Assembly: GCA_963802575.1 (NCBI GenBank)
Contig: CAWDJF010000001.1
Location: forward strand, 124,001 to 188,000
Direction of reading: 5' to 3'
DNA from: DATFTE01 sp963802575
Lineage (GTDB): Bacteria > Acidobacteriota > Terriglobia > Terriglobales > Acidobacteriaceae
DNA: 64,000 nt
The notes under the pieces are model-generated. The model was not told where the DNA came from and ran no database searches. It saw only the letters and a list, made by a program, of their open reading frames with translations. Shown here piece by piece: positions 1-8,864 of the stretch (position 1 is the first letter of the stretch; each line of letters begins with the position of its first letter). The translations under genes were made by a program, and so were the position numbers.

Positions 1-1473
1 TTCGAACGCGGCGTCGCGCTCATGCACTCTTTCGGATACGAAGAGGCCGAAGAGCAGTTCACCGAAATCGCGAAGACCGATCCCAGCTGCGCCATGGCTC
101 ATTGGGGAATTGCGCTGAGCTTGTTTCATCAGATCTGGGAGCGTCCCGCTGAACCGTCGCTAAAGCGCGGATGGGCTGAAATGCAAACCGCTCAGAAGCT
201 CGGCGCCAAGACCGAGCGCGAGCGCTCCTACATCGCGGCGCTCTCCGACTTCTATCGCGATTACGACAAGCGCGACCACGTGCAGCGCGCCAAGGCTTAT
301 TCCGACGCCATGGCCAAGGTCTACCAGCATTATCCCGACGATCTTGAGGCTGGCGCATTCTACGCCCTGTCGTTATTAGCGGCCGAGCCTCCGGGAGACA
401 AGTCGCTCGACTATCCGAAGAAAGCCGTCGCCGTGCTCAATCCGCTCTTCCTCAAGCAACCCGATCATCCGGGCCTGGCGCACTACATCATCCACGCCTG
501 CGATTCGCCGCAAATGGCTCCGCTCGGACTCGACGCCGCCCGTCGCTATGCGTCGATCGCATCGTCTTCCGCGCACGCCGTCCACATGCCGAGCCACATC
601 TTCGCCCGCCTCGGCCTCTGGCAAGAGGACATCGACGCGAATCTGAAATCCGTCGCACTCGCGCACCCCGCCGGCCAGATGTACATGCATGGACACGAAC
701 TCCACGCCATGCACTTCCTGATCTACGCCTATCTTCAGACCGGGCAGGATGAAGCCGCTAAACATGTTGTGGAAGACTCCAAGCAGATCATCGCCAGCGC
801 TCCCAAGAATGGCGATGACATGGGCATGCTCGAGTACTACGGTTTTGCCTCGGCTCACTTTCCGGCGCTGTATGACCTGGAGATGCGCCAGTGGTCTGAC
901 GCTGCCGCCCTTGAGCCCGCACCCGGACTGCCCGCTTATCAGCAGATGATCACGTATTGGGCGCGCACCATCGGCTCCGCGCAACAAGGAGATGTCGAAG
1001 CCACCCGCGCCAACGCGAAAAAGTTCGACGCGGCAGTGGAGGCGACGCGCAATTCGAAATACGCATATGTTCTTGAGGGACCCGGCTTCTCGCGCCGAGA
1101 GGTTCACGCCTGGCTCGCCTTCACAGAGAAGAAGAACGATGACGCCCTCCGCGAGATGCGCGAAGTCGCCGACCTGCAGGACCAGGTTGGAAAACAGGAA
1201 GTCGACATCCCCGCTCGGGAAATGCTCGCCGACATGCTGATGACTCTCAACCGGCCGCAGGAAGCTTTAACTGAATATGAAGCCGCGTTGAAAACCGATC
1301 CTAACCGCTTTCACGGACTCGCCGGGGCCGCCCGCGCCGCCGAAATGGCGAATCAGAAAGAGAAAGCCAACACGTACTACGCTCAATTATTGAAGAACTG
1401 CGACGACGGAAAGAACTCAGACCGGCCGGAACTGGCGCGCGCAAAAACGGTGGTCGCAAAGAACGGAATGTAA
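1..1473 (+). CDS. Exported-type TPR protein, 5' end outside window
   Basis: The reading frame is open to the left edge, so the start and any signal peptide lie outside the window. The visible part is about 490 residues of helical repeats with TPR-like signatures (EEAEEQFTEIAKTDP near the left edge, PQEALTEYEAALKTDP near the C-terminus). It carries recurring histidine motifs such as AHYIIHACDSP and HAVHMPSHIFARLG. The 548-residue protein at 40204-41850 is a clear paralogue: it shares the AHWGIA block, the HYYIHA block and HMPAHVY. No enzymatic motif is evident. Proteins of this type are common in acidobacteria, but their function is unknown to me. The gene converges on the multicopper oxidase, with a palindrome between them. 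Confidence 0.85.
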   Translation, partial: FERGVALMHSFGYEEAEEQFTEIAKTDPSCAMAHWGIALSLFHQIWERPAEPSLKRGWAEMQTAQKLGAKTERERSYIAALSDFYRDYDKRDHVQRAKAYSDAMAKVYQHYPDDLEAGAFYALSLLAAEPPGDKSLDYPKKAVAVLNPLFLKQPDHPGLAHYIIHACDSPQMAPLGLDAARRYASIASSSAHAVHMPSHIFARLGLWQEDIDANLKSVALAHPAGQMYMHGHELHAMHFLIYAYLQTGQDEAAKHVVEDSKQIIASAPKNGDDMGMLEYYGFASAHFPALYDLEMRQWSDAAALEPAPGLPAYQQMITYWARTIGSAQQGDVEATRANAKKFDAAVEATRNSKYAYVLEGPGFSRREVHAWLAFTEKKNDDALREMREVADLQDQVGKQEVDIPAREMLADMLMTLNRPQEALTEYEAALKTDPNRFHGLAGAARAAEMANQKEKANTYYAQLLKNCDDGKNSDRPELARAKTVVAKNGM

Positions 1474-1490
1474 GCAGACTGATTTACATC

Positions 1491-1530
1491 GGGTGCCCCG
1501 TTCTTCGTGGTTTTTGCCAAGGGGCGGGGC
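1491..1530. repeat. REP-like palindrome, family A copy 1
   Basis: It begins GGGTGCCCCG and closes with CGGGGCA, giving a 7-bp outer stem, and sits between the 3' ends of two convergent genes. The same opening GGGTGCCCC and a closing GGGCGGG or similar recur at 13958, 21238 and 52258. Confidence 0.6.
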
Positions 1531-1549
1531 ATTCGATTATTCGGAATCT

Positions 1550-3429
1550 TTACTCCACTACAATCTTCCCCATCACCTTCACATTGTTCAAATTGTTCTT
1601 GATCTGCAGCGGAATCTCTCCGGCCACCTCGGGCTGAAATTCGAAGTCGTAGGCTTCTCCCGACACAATATGCAGCGACGCATTCTGCGATGTCGCCAAC
1701 CGCGCGGGAAGCGTGGCTCCGTCTTTTGCTATGGCATGCCACGTCGCCGGATGCTCCGCGCTTCCAATCAAGACATTCGCTCCGAGATTTGGCGCCATGT
1801 TCACTACACGCAAGCGATACTTAACGCCACGGTGGAGGACCATCGGAGTGAACGTCTCTAATCCGTTCAGCGTGATGCGCGACGTCTGAAAATCATTGTC
1901 GCGCGCGCCAATCATGAGCAGCCGGTCATGCTCGGCATCGAATGTCTGGCCCGGATCGAGCACAATGAAACCGCCGTACACTCCACCGGAAAGCTGGCTC
2001 GGGTCCGACGCGTGCGTGTGATAAATAAAAGTTCCCGCGCGGTTGGGGGTAAAGCGCGCCACGAAGCTTCCGCCCGGTTGGATCGCCGGCGTCACCTGAT
2101 TCCCGTCGCCACCGCCGACTACGCCATCGTAGTAGCTATCAAGTTCAATCCCGTGCCAATGGATGGTCGTCGGCTCAGCCAAGTGGTTCACCACTGTGAT
2201 CTCCACCGGTTCTCCACGGGTCACCACGATCGGCGGGCCTACCGACTTATCTTCCGATGCGACAATCTTCTTGCCTTCGCGCACCGAGCAAGAAAAAGTC
2301 CGCGACTTCGCGTCCGCGGCATTCGGTTCCAGTACTAGATCGATTTTTCGCGGAGAGACTGCGGCCGCGCTCACTGGCGTCGACGAACCAGCCTTCACGT
2401 TGATCATCAGCACCAGGCCAGCCATGTCGTTCATGGCACCCATGGCGTCTTCGTGTTGATGAGCCTGCATACCGTTGGAAGCACCGGTCTCCGTGAAGGT
2501 CGGCAGGCGTTCGTCGGTCGAGATGTGCGCTTGCAGGTGGCAGTGAAATAGCCAGCGTCCCGCATGCGTGGGTTCCCACTCCATCATCATCGTGGTTCCA
2601 GGCTGCAGATCCTCCGTCACTACCGACTGCCGCTCTCCGGGCGCGTAAGACATATCCGAATCAAAACTTCCTACACTCAGCAAATCATAGAAGGAACCGT
2701 GCAGATGCATGGGATGCTCACCGACCCCCGAGTTGATGACGCGCCAACGGATGTGATCGCCCACCGCATACTCCAGCGGTTCGGTGAATGGATAGATCTT
2801 GCCGTTAATCGAGAGCACTTCGACCCTTGGGTGAATGGCATCGGCAGCGACGAACATCGTATCGATCACAAAAACGCGGTCGGCTACAACCGAACCGGCA
2901 GGATCGACGATGAACGCTCCGTTCAACTGCGCGTCAGCCCGAAGCGGCTGTACGAAGGTTCGCACGGCAGTCTTGAAGACGTCGGTCGTGCGCGCCCAGT
3001 AGTAATAAGTTCCCGGTGCACCAGCGACAAACGTGAATTCGTGGCTTTCGCCCGGAGCGATCTCCACTCCCGCCGCCGGATCGCAAGGACGCTCGCAAGA
3101 CCGTATACGGTCGCATTCGTCTTGAGCTTGTTGGTGACGGTGACGTGCAGAGTCGTCCCTTCCGGCATCCGCAGGAGCGGACCCGGAATCTGCGCCGCGT
3201 GGCTCCCTTCGGCGAAAGCCTGCACGAACAAAGGAGGCCCGTCTTCAGCCTCGGCATGCCATGTGCCGCTGCGGATTTCGAGCGCGACGCTGAGCACGCC
3301 GTTCTCAAGTTTTCCCGCGGGCACCCGGTTTTGATTGGCGACGATTTGGTCGGCGCCTTGGGCAACCGCCAATCCAGGCAGCAGACACACGACGGCGAGC
3401 AGCCATAAAACACGCGAAGTTGTAGGCAA
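1550..3429 (-). CDS. Multicopper oxidase, permuted domain order, one frameshift
   Basis: Two overlapping frames together read as one 626-residue exported protein. It starts at TTG 3429, preceded by GGAGG, with signal peptide SRVLWLLAVVCLLPGLAVAQ. The frame is lost by one missing base at about 3091-3100: restoring it gives YGLRERPCDPAAGVEIAPGE. Copper motifs are HPMHLHG at about 239-245, HCHLQAH at about 296-302, HWHG at about 424-427 and HTH at about 471-473. In typical laccase-like oxidases HWHG/HTH come first, so this protein is permuted. The first and last cupredoxin-like regions lack ligand motifs. It probably oxidises metal ions or phenols outside the cytoplasm; the substrate is unknown. 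Whether the frameshift is real or a consensus error cannot be told here. Confidence 0.85.
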
Positions 3430-3490
3430 TTGGCCTCCGGGGGAGTGCCATCATTATGGAGGTTAAAGTACGACTGTCAAGTCCGCCGTT

Positions 3491-4318
3491 CTAGTGCTGC
3501 GTTGAACTCACCAGATCATTCGTGAGCAGGCTGACTTCGACTCGCCCACCACTCGCATGCTTCGCTTTAGTTCCGGCCTCTGCGGATGCCGGCGCATTCC
3601 CCATCCCCAAAGCGTAGATGCGATGGACAGGAATATTGTGGGTGTACACCAGGTAACGCACGACCGAGTCCGCCATCTGCCGCGAGGCGGCCATCGCCGC
3701 CTGACCGTGGCCAGTGGAAAAACCGCGCACTTCGAGGAGATAATTGCGCTGGTCCTTCAGCGGAGCCGCCATCTCGTCGAGGGCGTCCTTCGCTTTCTTG
3801 CTGAGAACGGTCTGCCCCGATCGAAAGTCAATCTCGGTTTGTGAACCGCTCTTGTACTGCCCGAGGTTGCCGACCACCTGCTCTATGCTCGAAACGTGCG
3901 CTGTAGTTTGCGCGGCCGCCTGCTGCGCCGCCTGTGCGCGATTGTCTGCGTCTATGGCGTGCTGATCGGCCTCCTTAGTTCTCATGGAAGCCTGCTGAAT
4001 GCCCTGTTGCGTGCGGCCATCGACGTCCTTGATCATCCTGCTATTGGTCGCGGCCGCATCATCCAGTGTGTTAAGGCAGTCCTGAATGGGCCGCACCTCG
4101 CCTTGCACATACTTCTTGGTGGTAAGTGGATGCCCCACAAGATTCGCAAGATTGGGTTCGGCCCCGTTCCAGAAGTCGCCAGTCGACGCAGGCTGCGTAT
4201 TGCAGATGGTGCTCGTCGTGCCCGGTGCAGGAGGCTGCGACTTTGAACTGGGAGCGCTCTGCGCGAACGCGCAAAGGGTCGTCGCCAAAAACAGAGTTAC
4301 GATGATGCGATTCGTCAT
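3491..4318 (-). CDS. OmpA-like C-terminal domain protein
   Basis: I chose the ATG at 4318 over longer starts because AGGAGG precedes it and a clean signal peptide follows (MTNRIIVTLFLATTLCAFAQ). The 275-residue product has a disordered Ser/Pro region, a helical Ala/Gln-rich middle that may be a coiled coil (about 110-160), and a C-terminal OmpA/MotB-type peptidoglycan-binding domain. That domain carries the pattern of a LxxxAKxxLD helix, LLEVRGFSTGHG and SxRQMADSVVRYL. It is therefore probably periplasmic or outer-membrane associated and tethered to the cell wall. No beta-barrel is present. The ending GRVEVSLL is the usual OmpA-like close. Confidence 0.8.
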   Translation of the reverse strand: MTNRIIVTLFLATTLCAFAQSAPSSKSQPPAPGTTSTICNTQPASTGDFWNGAEPNLANLVGHPLTTKKYVQGEVRPIQDCLNTLDDAAATNSRMIKDVDGRTQQGIQQASMRTKEADQHAIDADNRAQAAQQAAAQTTAHVSSIEQVVGNLGQYKSGSQTEIDFRSGQTVLSKKAKDALDEMAAPLKDQRNYLLEVRGFSTGHGQAAMAASRQMADSVVRYLVYTHNIPVHRIYALGMGNAPASAEAGTKAKHASGGRVEVSLLTNDLVSSTQH

Positions 4319-4540
4319 TGCGACCTCCTGGGGGACGGCAAACGCTGAAAGCCTAAGACGGTCAACTTTCCGGCAAGAGAACCTCATCGGTTCGCATCCA
4401 TAATACGCCAACAGAGCGGCGACAGAAGGCGGCCGCTGCGATTGAGATCGCCTCAACTACTTTGCCGGTCTGAACCAACAAAGACGAACAACCAAAGACC
4501 CACTACGGGATTGTTCGCGCCAACACCGAACTGATGCCGG

Positions 4541-4993
4541 TTACTGCGCTCGTTTCACCGCGATTCCCATCACCTCATAGTGGCCGTTGCGAAGCAGATT
4601 GCTCGCTCCAACAAATGCGCGCGCGGGAAAATCGCCATGGAAATACGTCTTGTATACGGCGTTGAACGTATCGTAAAGCTTCAGATCGGTACAGAAGATC
4701 TGCAGGGAAACGACATCGTCCATCGACAAGCCCGCCTCCTCCACTGTCTTCTTGATTCCATCCATGACCAGATGCGCTTCTGCCTCGGCGTCAGCCGGAG
4801 CCAGTCCTGTTTTCGGATCAATTCCGATGTGGCCGGCAATATAGAGCGTATTGCCCACCAAGACGCCATCGCTGAAAGGTAAGCCCTTCGTATCGCCGGC
4901 CCGCGGGCTCACGATGAATCTCCGGTCTGCTGCGTTGGCCGCAATCGAGAAAGTCAGCAATAGAAATAAAGACACGATTCCGCGTAGCTTCAT
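4541..4993 (-). CDS. RidA/YjgF-family protein with signal peptide
   Basis: From the ATG at 4993, with GGAGG upstream, the product is 150 residues. It opens with a signal peptide (MKLRGIVSLFLLLTFSIAANA) followed by a complete RidA fold: VGNTLYIAGHIGIDPKTG, AEAEAHLVMDGIKKTVEEAG, and FPARAFVGASNLL containing the family arginine. Cytoplasmic RidA hydrolyses reactive enamines and imines released by PLP enzymes. An exported version must act on something else or serve a different purpose. It is not obviously in an operon. The fold assignment is strong; the substrate is unknown. Confidence 0.85.
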   Translation of the reverse strand: MKLRGIVSLFLLLTFSIAANAADRRFIVSPRAGDTKGLPFSDGVLVGNTLYIAGHIGIDPKTGLAPADAEAEAHLVMDGIKKTVEEAGLSMDDVVSLQIFCTDLKLYDTFNAVYKTYFHGDFPARAFVGASNLLRNGHYEVMGIAVKRAQ

Positions 4994-5102
4994 CTTTTCC
5001 TCCAGAGATTCCGAATTCGTCACCGAACAAGTGCGAACAAAAATTACACCAAATCGAATGATGAGGCGAATCGCGAACCCAACGTTTGAGGGATCAGGTC
5101 TT

Positions 5103-5135
5103 GCTGAGGGCTGACGGCTGAAAGCCGACGGCTGG
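5103..5135. repeat. Degenerate heptamer tract (GCTGACG type)
   Basis: It reads as consecutive sevens: GCTGAGG, GCTGACG, GCTGAAA, GCCGACG, GCTGG. It lies just beyond the 3' end of the minus-strand tRNA-Pro gene. See the findings for the other tracts. Confidence 0.6.
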
Positions 5136-5141
5136 TTTTAA

Positions 5142-5218
5142 TGGTCGGGACGGGCAGATTTGAACTGCCGACCCCTCGCACCCCAAGCGAGTGCTCTACC
5201 AGGCTGAGCCACGTCCCG
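5142..5218 (-). tRNA. tRNA-Pro (anticodon GGG)
   Basis: On the minus strand the gene folds as a cloverleaf of 77 nt with encoded CCA. The acceptor stem is CGGGACG/CGTCCCG with discriminator A, and the D-arm contains GGCTCAGCCTGGTAGAGC. The anticodon stem is CTCGC/GCGAG around the loop TTGGGGT, giving anticodon GGG. The T-arm contains GTTCAAATC. It reads the proline codon CCC, and CCU by wobble. Confidence 0.97.
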
Positions 5219-5371
5219 ACTGGAAGGAATCCGCCCGATCGCGGGCGGTGGGGTTGACTTGAGAATTTTACACTAGCCGCGCCGATTGCGCTCGGCGAGC
5301 CACCCAATTGCATCCGCCGGGACTTGCCTCTCATCCAACCACTAGCTCGTCACTATTGAGGTTTCCTAAGC

Positions 5372-6481
5372 TTGCGTCGTCGCATCGCCGTCTTTGTTGT
5401 CGTCGTTCAATCCATTCTTCTGCTTGCCCACTGGTTCATTTACAGCACCTGGGTGGGGTTTGAAGCCGTCCCCGATCCTCCCGGCATCACGCCTTTGCAG
5501 GCGGGCGTTGGGATCTTGTCGATCAGCTTCGTCGCCGCCACCTTTCTGGCGCGGCATTACTTCAATCCGTTGGTGCGATCTCTCTATCGCGTCGCCGCCA
5601 CCTGGCTTGGGCTAGTGAACTTTCTTTTTCTCGCGGCCTGCCTTTGCTGGGTCATCGCCCTCGGCGCGCGTGCGGCTCATGTGTCGCTCGACGCTTCGCT
5701 ACTCGCGAGAGTCCTGTTCGGCGCGGCCATCCTTGCGGGACTTTATGGATTGATCAACGCGCGCTGGCTGCGGGTGAAGCGCATCACGGTGAAGCTCCCC
5801 AATCTGCCGCCTTCGTGGCGCGGACGCGTGGCCGCCCTGGTCTCCGATGTGCATCTCGGACACGTCAATGGCGCGCGCTTCATGCGTCGCATCATCGATC
5901 GGCTCAGGCGCCTCGCGCCCGACGTTATCTTTCTCACTGGAGATCTGTACGACGGCACGAAAATTGACGCGCCCTCGGTCGCCGCTTCCTGGAAAGACAT
6001 CACTCCCCCTTTCGGCTCGTACTTCGTTACCGGCAATCACGAGGAGTTCTCTGACACTCTGCAATATATTCACGCCGTGCGCGACACCGGGATGCGTGTG
6101 CTCAACAACGAGAAAGTCGATCTCGACGGATTGCAAGTGGTCGGCGTCGACCATCACGACTCGACCAATGCTTCGCGGTTCCAGGCAATTCTCGAGCGAG
6201 TTGCGTTGCGCGATGGCGAGCCGAGCATTCTGCTTTCGCACGCACCACATGCTCTTGAAATACCTGAGCGGGCTGGAGTCTCGCTTCAACTCTCAGGCCA
6301 CACGCACGGCGGACAGATCTGGCCCTTCACCTGGTTCACGCGGCGCATCTTTCGCCAGTACACCTACGGACTACAACAATTCGGGAAGATGCTGGTCTAC
6401 ACCACGACGGGCGTGGGGACGTGGGGTCCGCCGATGCGAGTCGGTACGCGGCCGGAAATTGTGCTGATCAAGTTCGCCTAA
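5372..6481 (+). CDS. Membrane-anchored metallophosphoesterase (YaeI-like)
   Basis: This is a 369-residue protein starting at TTG 5372, with GAGG about 8 bases upstream. Four hydrophobic segments fill roughly residues 5-130. They are followed by a complete calcineurin-like phosphoesterase domain with SDVHLGH, FLTGDLYDG, VTGNHEEF, LLSHAPHALE and SGHTHGGQ, which bind the two metals. The architecture matches YkuE/YaeI-type enzymes, some of which act on UDP-linked or lipid phosphates in envelope biogenesis. The substrate here cannot be read from the sequence. The catalytic set is intact. Confidence 0.9.
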   Translation: MRRRIAVFVVVVQSILLLAHWFIYSTWVGFEAVPDPPGITPLQAGVGILSISFVAATFLARHYFNPLVRSLYRVAATWLGLVNFLFLAACLCWVIALGARAAHVSLDASLLARVLFGAAILAGLYGLINARWLRVKRITVKLPNLPPSWRGRVAALVSDVHLGHVNGARFMRRIIDRLRRLAPDVIFLTGDLYDGTKIDAPSVAASWKDITPPFGSYFVTGNHEEFSDTLQYIHAVRDTGMRVLNNEKVDLDGLQVVGVDHHDSTNASRFQAILERVALRDGEPSILLSHAPHALEIPERAGVSLQLSGHTHGGQIWPFTWFTRRIFRQYTYGLQQFGKMLVYTTTGVGTWGPPMRVGTRPEIVLIKFA

Positions 6482-6607
6482 AGCAACCGGAGCAGGCGTG
6501 CCGCGACCCGTCCACCCAAAGTCCCAAACACAACGCGATCTCGTTGGAGAATCGCAACTTGACGCCGTCGCCTGCACGCGCCACAATCAAAGCTTACGTC
6601 TGGCGAG

Positions 6608-7189
6608 GTGATTATGTTGGCTTACTTATTCGTCGTGCTTGCGGTTGCCGTCCGTTTCTTGCCCCATCCCTGGACTTTTACTCCCGTGGTTGCGTCGCTT
6701 CTGTTCTTTGGCGCCCGCGGTTCACGCAAGCAGCTCTGGATTCCCTTCGCAATGCTGGCCGCCTCGGACGTAATCCTCACCAAGCTCGTGTACCATTACG
6801 TGTTTTCCTGGGATCACCTCGTGACCTGGGCATGGTACGTAGCGATTCTGTTGCTCGGAACCACTCTGCGAAACAATGCCAAGCCCCTGCGCGTGATCGC
6901 AGCTTCACTGGCCAGCTCTGTGTCTTTCTTCTTGCTGAGCAACTTCGCGGTGTGGGCTTGCTGGGATATGTACCCCAAGAACTTCGGCGGGTTGATGACC
7001 TCTTACACGCTGGCTCTGCCGTTCTTCCGTCAGGCGGTTGAGGGAGATCTGCTGTTCACCTGCGTGATGTTTGCCACGCCGTTTGCGCTGCACGCCATGT
7101 CGGAAAGCCTTCCACGGCGCCGATCGCACTGCGGCCATCTAGCGATCGTCTGGATCTTGCTTAGCGCTCTTCGCGTTCTTTGCGGTTAA
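6608..7189 (+). CDS. Conserved membrane protein (DUF6580-like)
   Basis: The product is a 193-residue, very hydrophobic protein with about five membrane segments. The N-terminal PHPWTFTPVVASLLFFGA and the later NFAVWACWDMYPKNFGGL blocks resemble the DUF6580 family of small bacterial membrane proteins, whose function is unknown to me. The start is ambiguous between GTG 6608 and ATG 6614; the AGGTG just before favours ATG 6614 with a short spacer. The end converges on the VTT-family gene 18 bases away. Confidence 0.7.
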   Translation: MIMLAYLFVVLAVAVRFLPHPWTFTPVVASLLFFGARGSRKQLWIPFAMLAASDVILTKLVYHYVFSWDHLVTWAWYVAILLLGTTLRNNAKPLRVIAASLASSVSFFLLSNFAVWACWDMYPKNFGGLMTSYTLALPFFRQAVEGDLLFTCVMFATPFALHAMSESLPRRRSHCGHLAIVWILLSALRVLCG

Positions 7190-7206
7190 GAGCTTTTCGG
7201 TCAGCC

Positions 7207-7845
7207 TTAGGCGATTCTCTGCGAATCATTCGCGGTCAAAGTCTTTTTCCTGAACGCCCGAGCCGCCAGCCAGATCGCCAGCCCGACCAGCACCGCCCCC
7301 AGCGCCCATCGCCAGTGCGTCTTGAGAACCGAGCTCATGATGTGCACGATGTCTGGTCCAAACTTGATCGTCAGGATGGCCAGCAGTAAGAAGCGCAGGA
7401 ATCGTCCCGCGAAAATGGCCAGGAGGAAGTGCGAGAACTGCATCTCGGAGACCGAGGCCGCCAGCACGAATAACTTGAACGGCGTCGGCGGAGGCAGCAT
7501 GGCGGGAAACATCAATCCCCAGAACGGATGCTTCTCAAACGCAGCATGAATTTTCGCGAAGCGCTCCGCCGGAATGCGCTTGCGCAGCAATTCCTCGCCG
7601 CCCTTATATCCGATCACGTAAATGACGATGCTGCCCAGCGCGGATCCCGCCGCCGCCATGACCACGTAGAGCAGAAAGCGCGAAGGATTCTGGTACACGT
7701 AAGCAGCCACTACCGCATCAACCGGCATGCCCAATAGGCTGCCGTCGAGACCCGCCATAGCAAAGACTCCCCAAGCCCCAAGCGGCTTGAGCAAGGCCCA
7801 CAAGAAGGCGGTGTAGCGAGTGAGGATGTGTTTGACGGTATTCAA
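7207..7845 (-). CDS. VTT-domain (DedA/YqaA-like) membrane protein
   Basis: This is a 212-residue membrane protein. The SNARE-associated/VTT signature appears as DGSLLGMPVDAVVAAY near the N-terminus, a helical pair, then FPAMLPPPTPFKLFVLAAS and AGRFLRFLLLAILTIKFG, with a final transmembrane segment before a basic tail. VTT/DedA proteins are lipid scramblases or transporters needed for membrane homeostasis. YqaA-like members lack clear functional assignment. Confidence 0.8.
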   Translation of the reverse strand: MNTVKHILTRYTAFLWALLKPLGAWGVFAMAGLDGSLLGMPVDAVVAAYVYQNPSRFLLYVVMAAAGSALGSIVIYVIGYKGGEELLRKRIPAERFAKIHAAFEKHPFWGLMFPAMLPPPTPFKLFVLAASVSEMQFSHFLLAIFAGRFLRFLLLAILTIKFGPDIVHIMSSVLKTHWRWALGAVLVGLAIWLAARAFRKKTLTANDSQRIA

Positions 7846-7899
7846 AACGTGATTTTAGAAGTGTACGCGAAACTATAGTGGGGAAAGAAATCATGTCCC

Positions 7900-7919
7900 G
7901 ACGGCCGCCTTCGGCTGTC
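7900..7919. repeat. REP-like palindrome, family C
   Basis: The stem GACGGCCG/CGGCTGTC surrounds the loop CCTT. It lies between divergent genes. The loop and overall design match the palindrome at 26049, with different but still pairing stem bases. Confidence 0.5.
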
Positions 7920-8001
7920 CCCGAGGCAATAAGTCGCGGCACGTAGTCATCAAAGATGCGGGAAGCGTAAAATCTGAAGCCGCGTCGTGACGGAGAGCAA
8001 A

Positions 8002-8823
8002 ATGAACGCGCCGCAAGACTCCCCGCAAAGAGCGGGACTGAGCGATGCGCTGGCCGCCGAGCGAACCTTCCTCGCATGGATTCGCACCGGCCTCGCGCTC
8101 ATGGGCTTCGGCTTCGTGGTCGCGCGCTTCGGCCTGTTTTTGAAGCAACTGCAGTTTCTCCAGCACGGCGCTACGGACCCGTCTTACGGGCTGTCGCTCT
8201 GGTTCGGAACCGCGCTCATCGTGGCGGGCGTCACCGTAAATCTTTTTTCCGCCTGGCATCATTTTCGCCTGATGCGACAGCTGGAGCAGGGAGGGCCCAT
8301 CCCTTCTCGTCCTTCTACCGAAGCCATTCTGGTCGCGCTGTTTCTCGCTTTGACCGGAATCGCGATGGCCATCTACCTGATCTCCACCCGCGGCACGACA
8401 ACTTCCAACAACCGTCAGGAGGTTTCAATGTCCCCCGCTATCAACAGAGGCATAATCGACAAACCCAGCAATCATTCAGTCGACCAGACCGTAGAGCGGC
8501 TCAAAGGCATCCTTCAATCCAAGAGCGTTACCCTGTTCGCCGTAGTCGATCACAGCGGAGAAGCCGAAAAGGTGGGGATGAAAATGCCTCCGACCAAGCT
8601 GTTCATCTTCGGCAATCCGAAAGCCGGAACTCCGCTGATGCTGGCCTCGCCCAGCACCGCGATCGATCTTCCGCTAAAAATCTTGGTCTGGGAAGATGTG
8701 CAGGGAAAAGTCTGGATCAGCTACAACAGTCCGGCCTACTTGCAGGAGCGGCACAATCTGCCAGCGGAGCTGCTGCCAAACATCGCGGTCGTCGAAACTC
8801 TGGCGGCCAAGGCTGCAGAATAA
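8002..8823 (+). CDS. DUF202-DUF302 fusion membrane protein
   Basis: From the ATG at 8002 (GGAG about 8 bases upstream; a GTG at 7987 is also possible) the protein is 273 residues. The first 130 residues are a three-helix DUF202/YidH membrane domain (AAERTFLAWIRTGLALMGFG). The rest is a soluble DUF302 domain (LKGILQSKSVTLFAVVDHSG, PTKLFIFGNPKAGTPLM). Exactly at the junction there is AGGAGG followed by an in-frame ATG at 8428, so the DUF302 part may also be made alone. Neither domain has a settled biochemical role. The joint could be a true fusion or two genes whose stop codon was lost. Confidence 0.8.
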   Translation: MNAPQDSPQRAGLSDALAAERTFLAWIRTGLALMGFGFVVARFGLFLKQLQFLQHGATDPSYGLSLWFGTALIVAGVTVNLFSAWHHFRLMRQLEQGGPIPSRPSTEAILVALFLALTGIAMAIYLISTRGTTTSNNRQEVSMSPAINRGIIDKPSNHSVDQTVERLKGILQSKSVTLFAVVDHSGEAEKVGMKMPPTKLFIFGNPKAGTPLMLASPSTAIDLPLKILVWEDVQGKVWISYNSPAYLQERHNLPAELLPNIAVVETLAAKAAE

Positions 8824-8864
8824 TTCAGATCAGATTCGAACTGACCACACGGCTCGTTTTCTGA

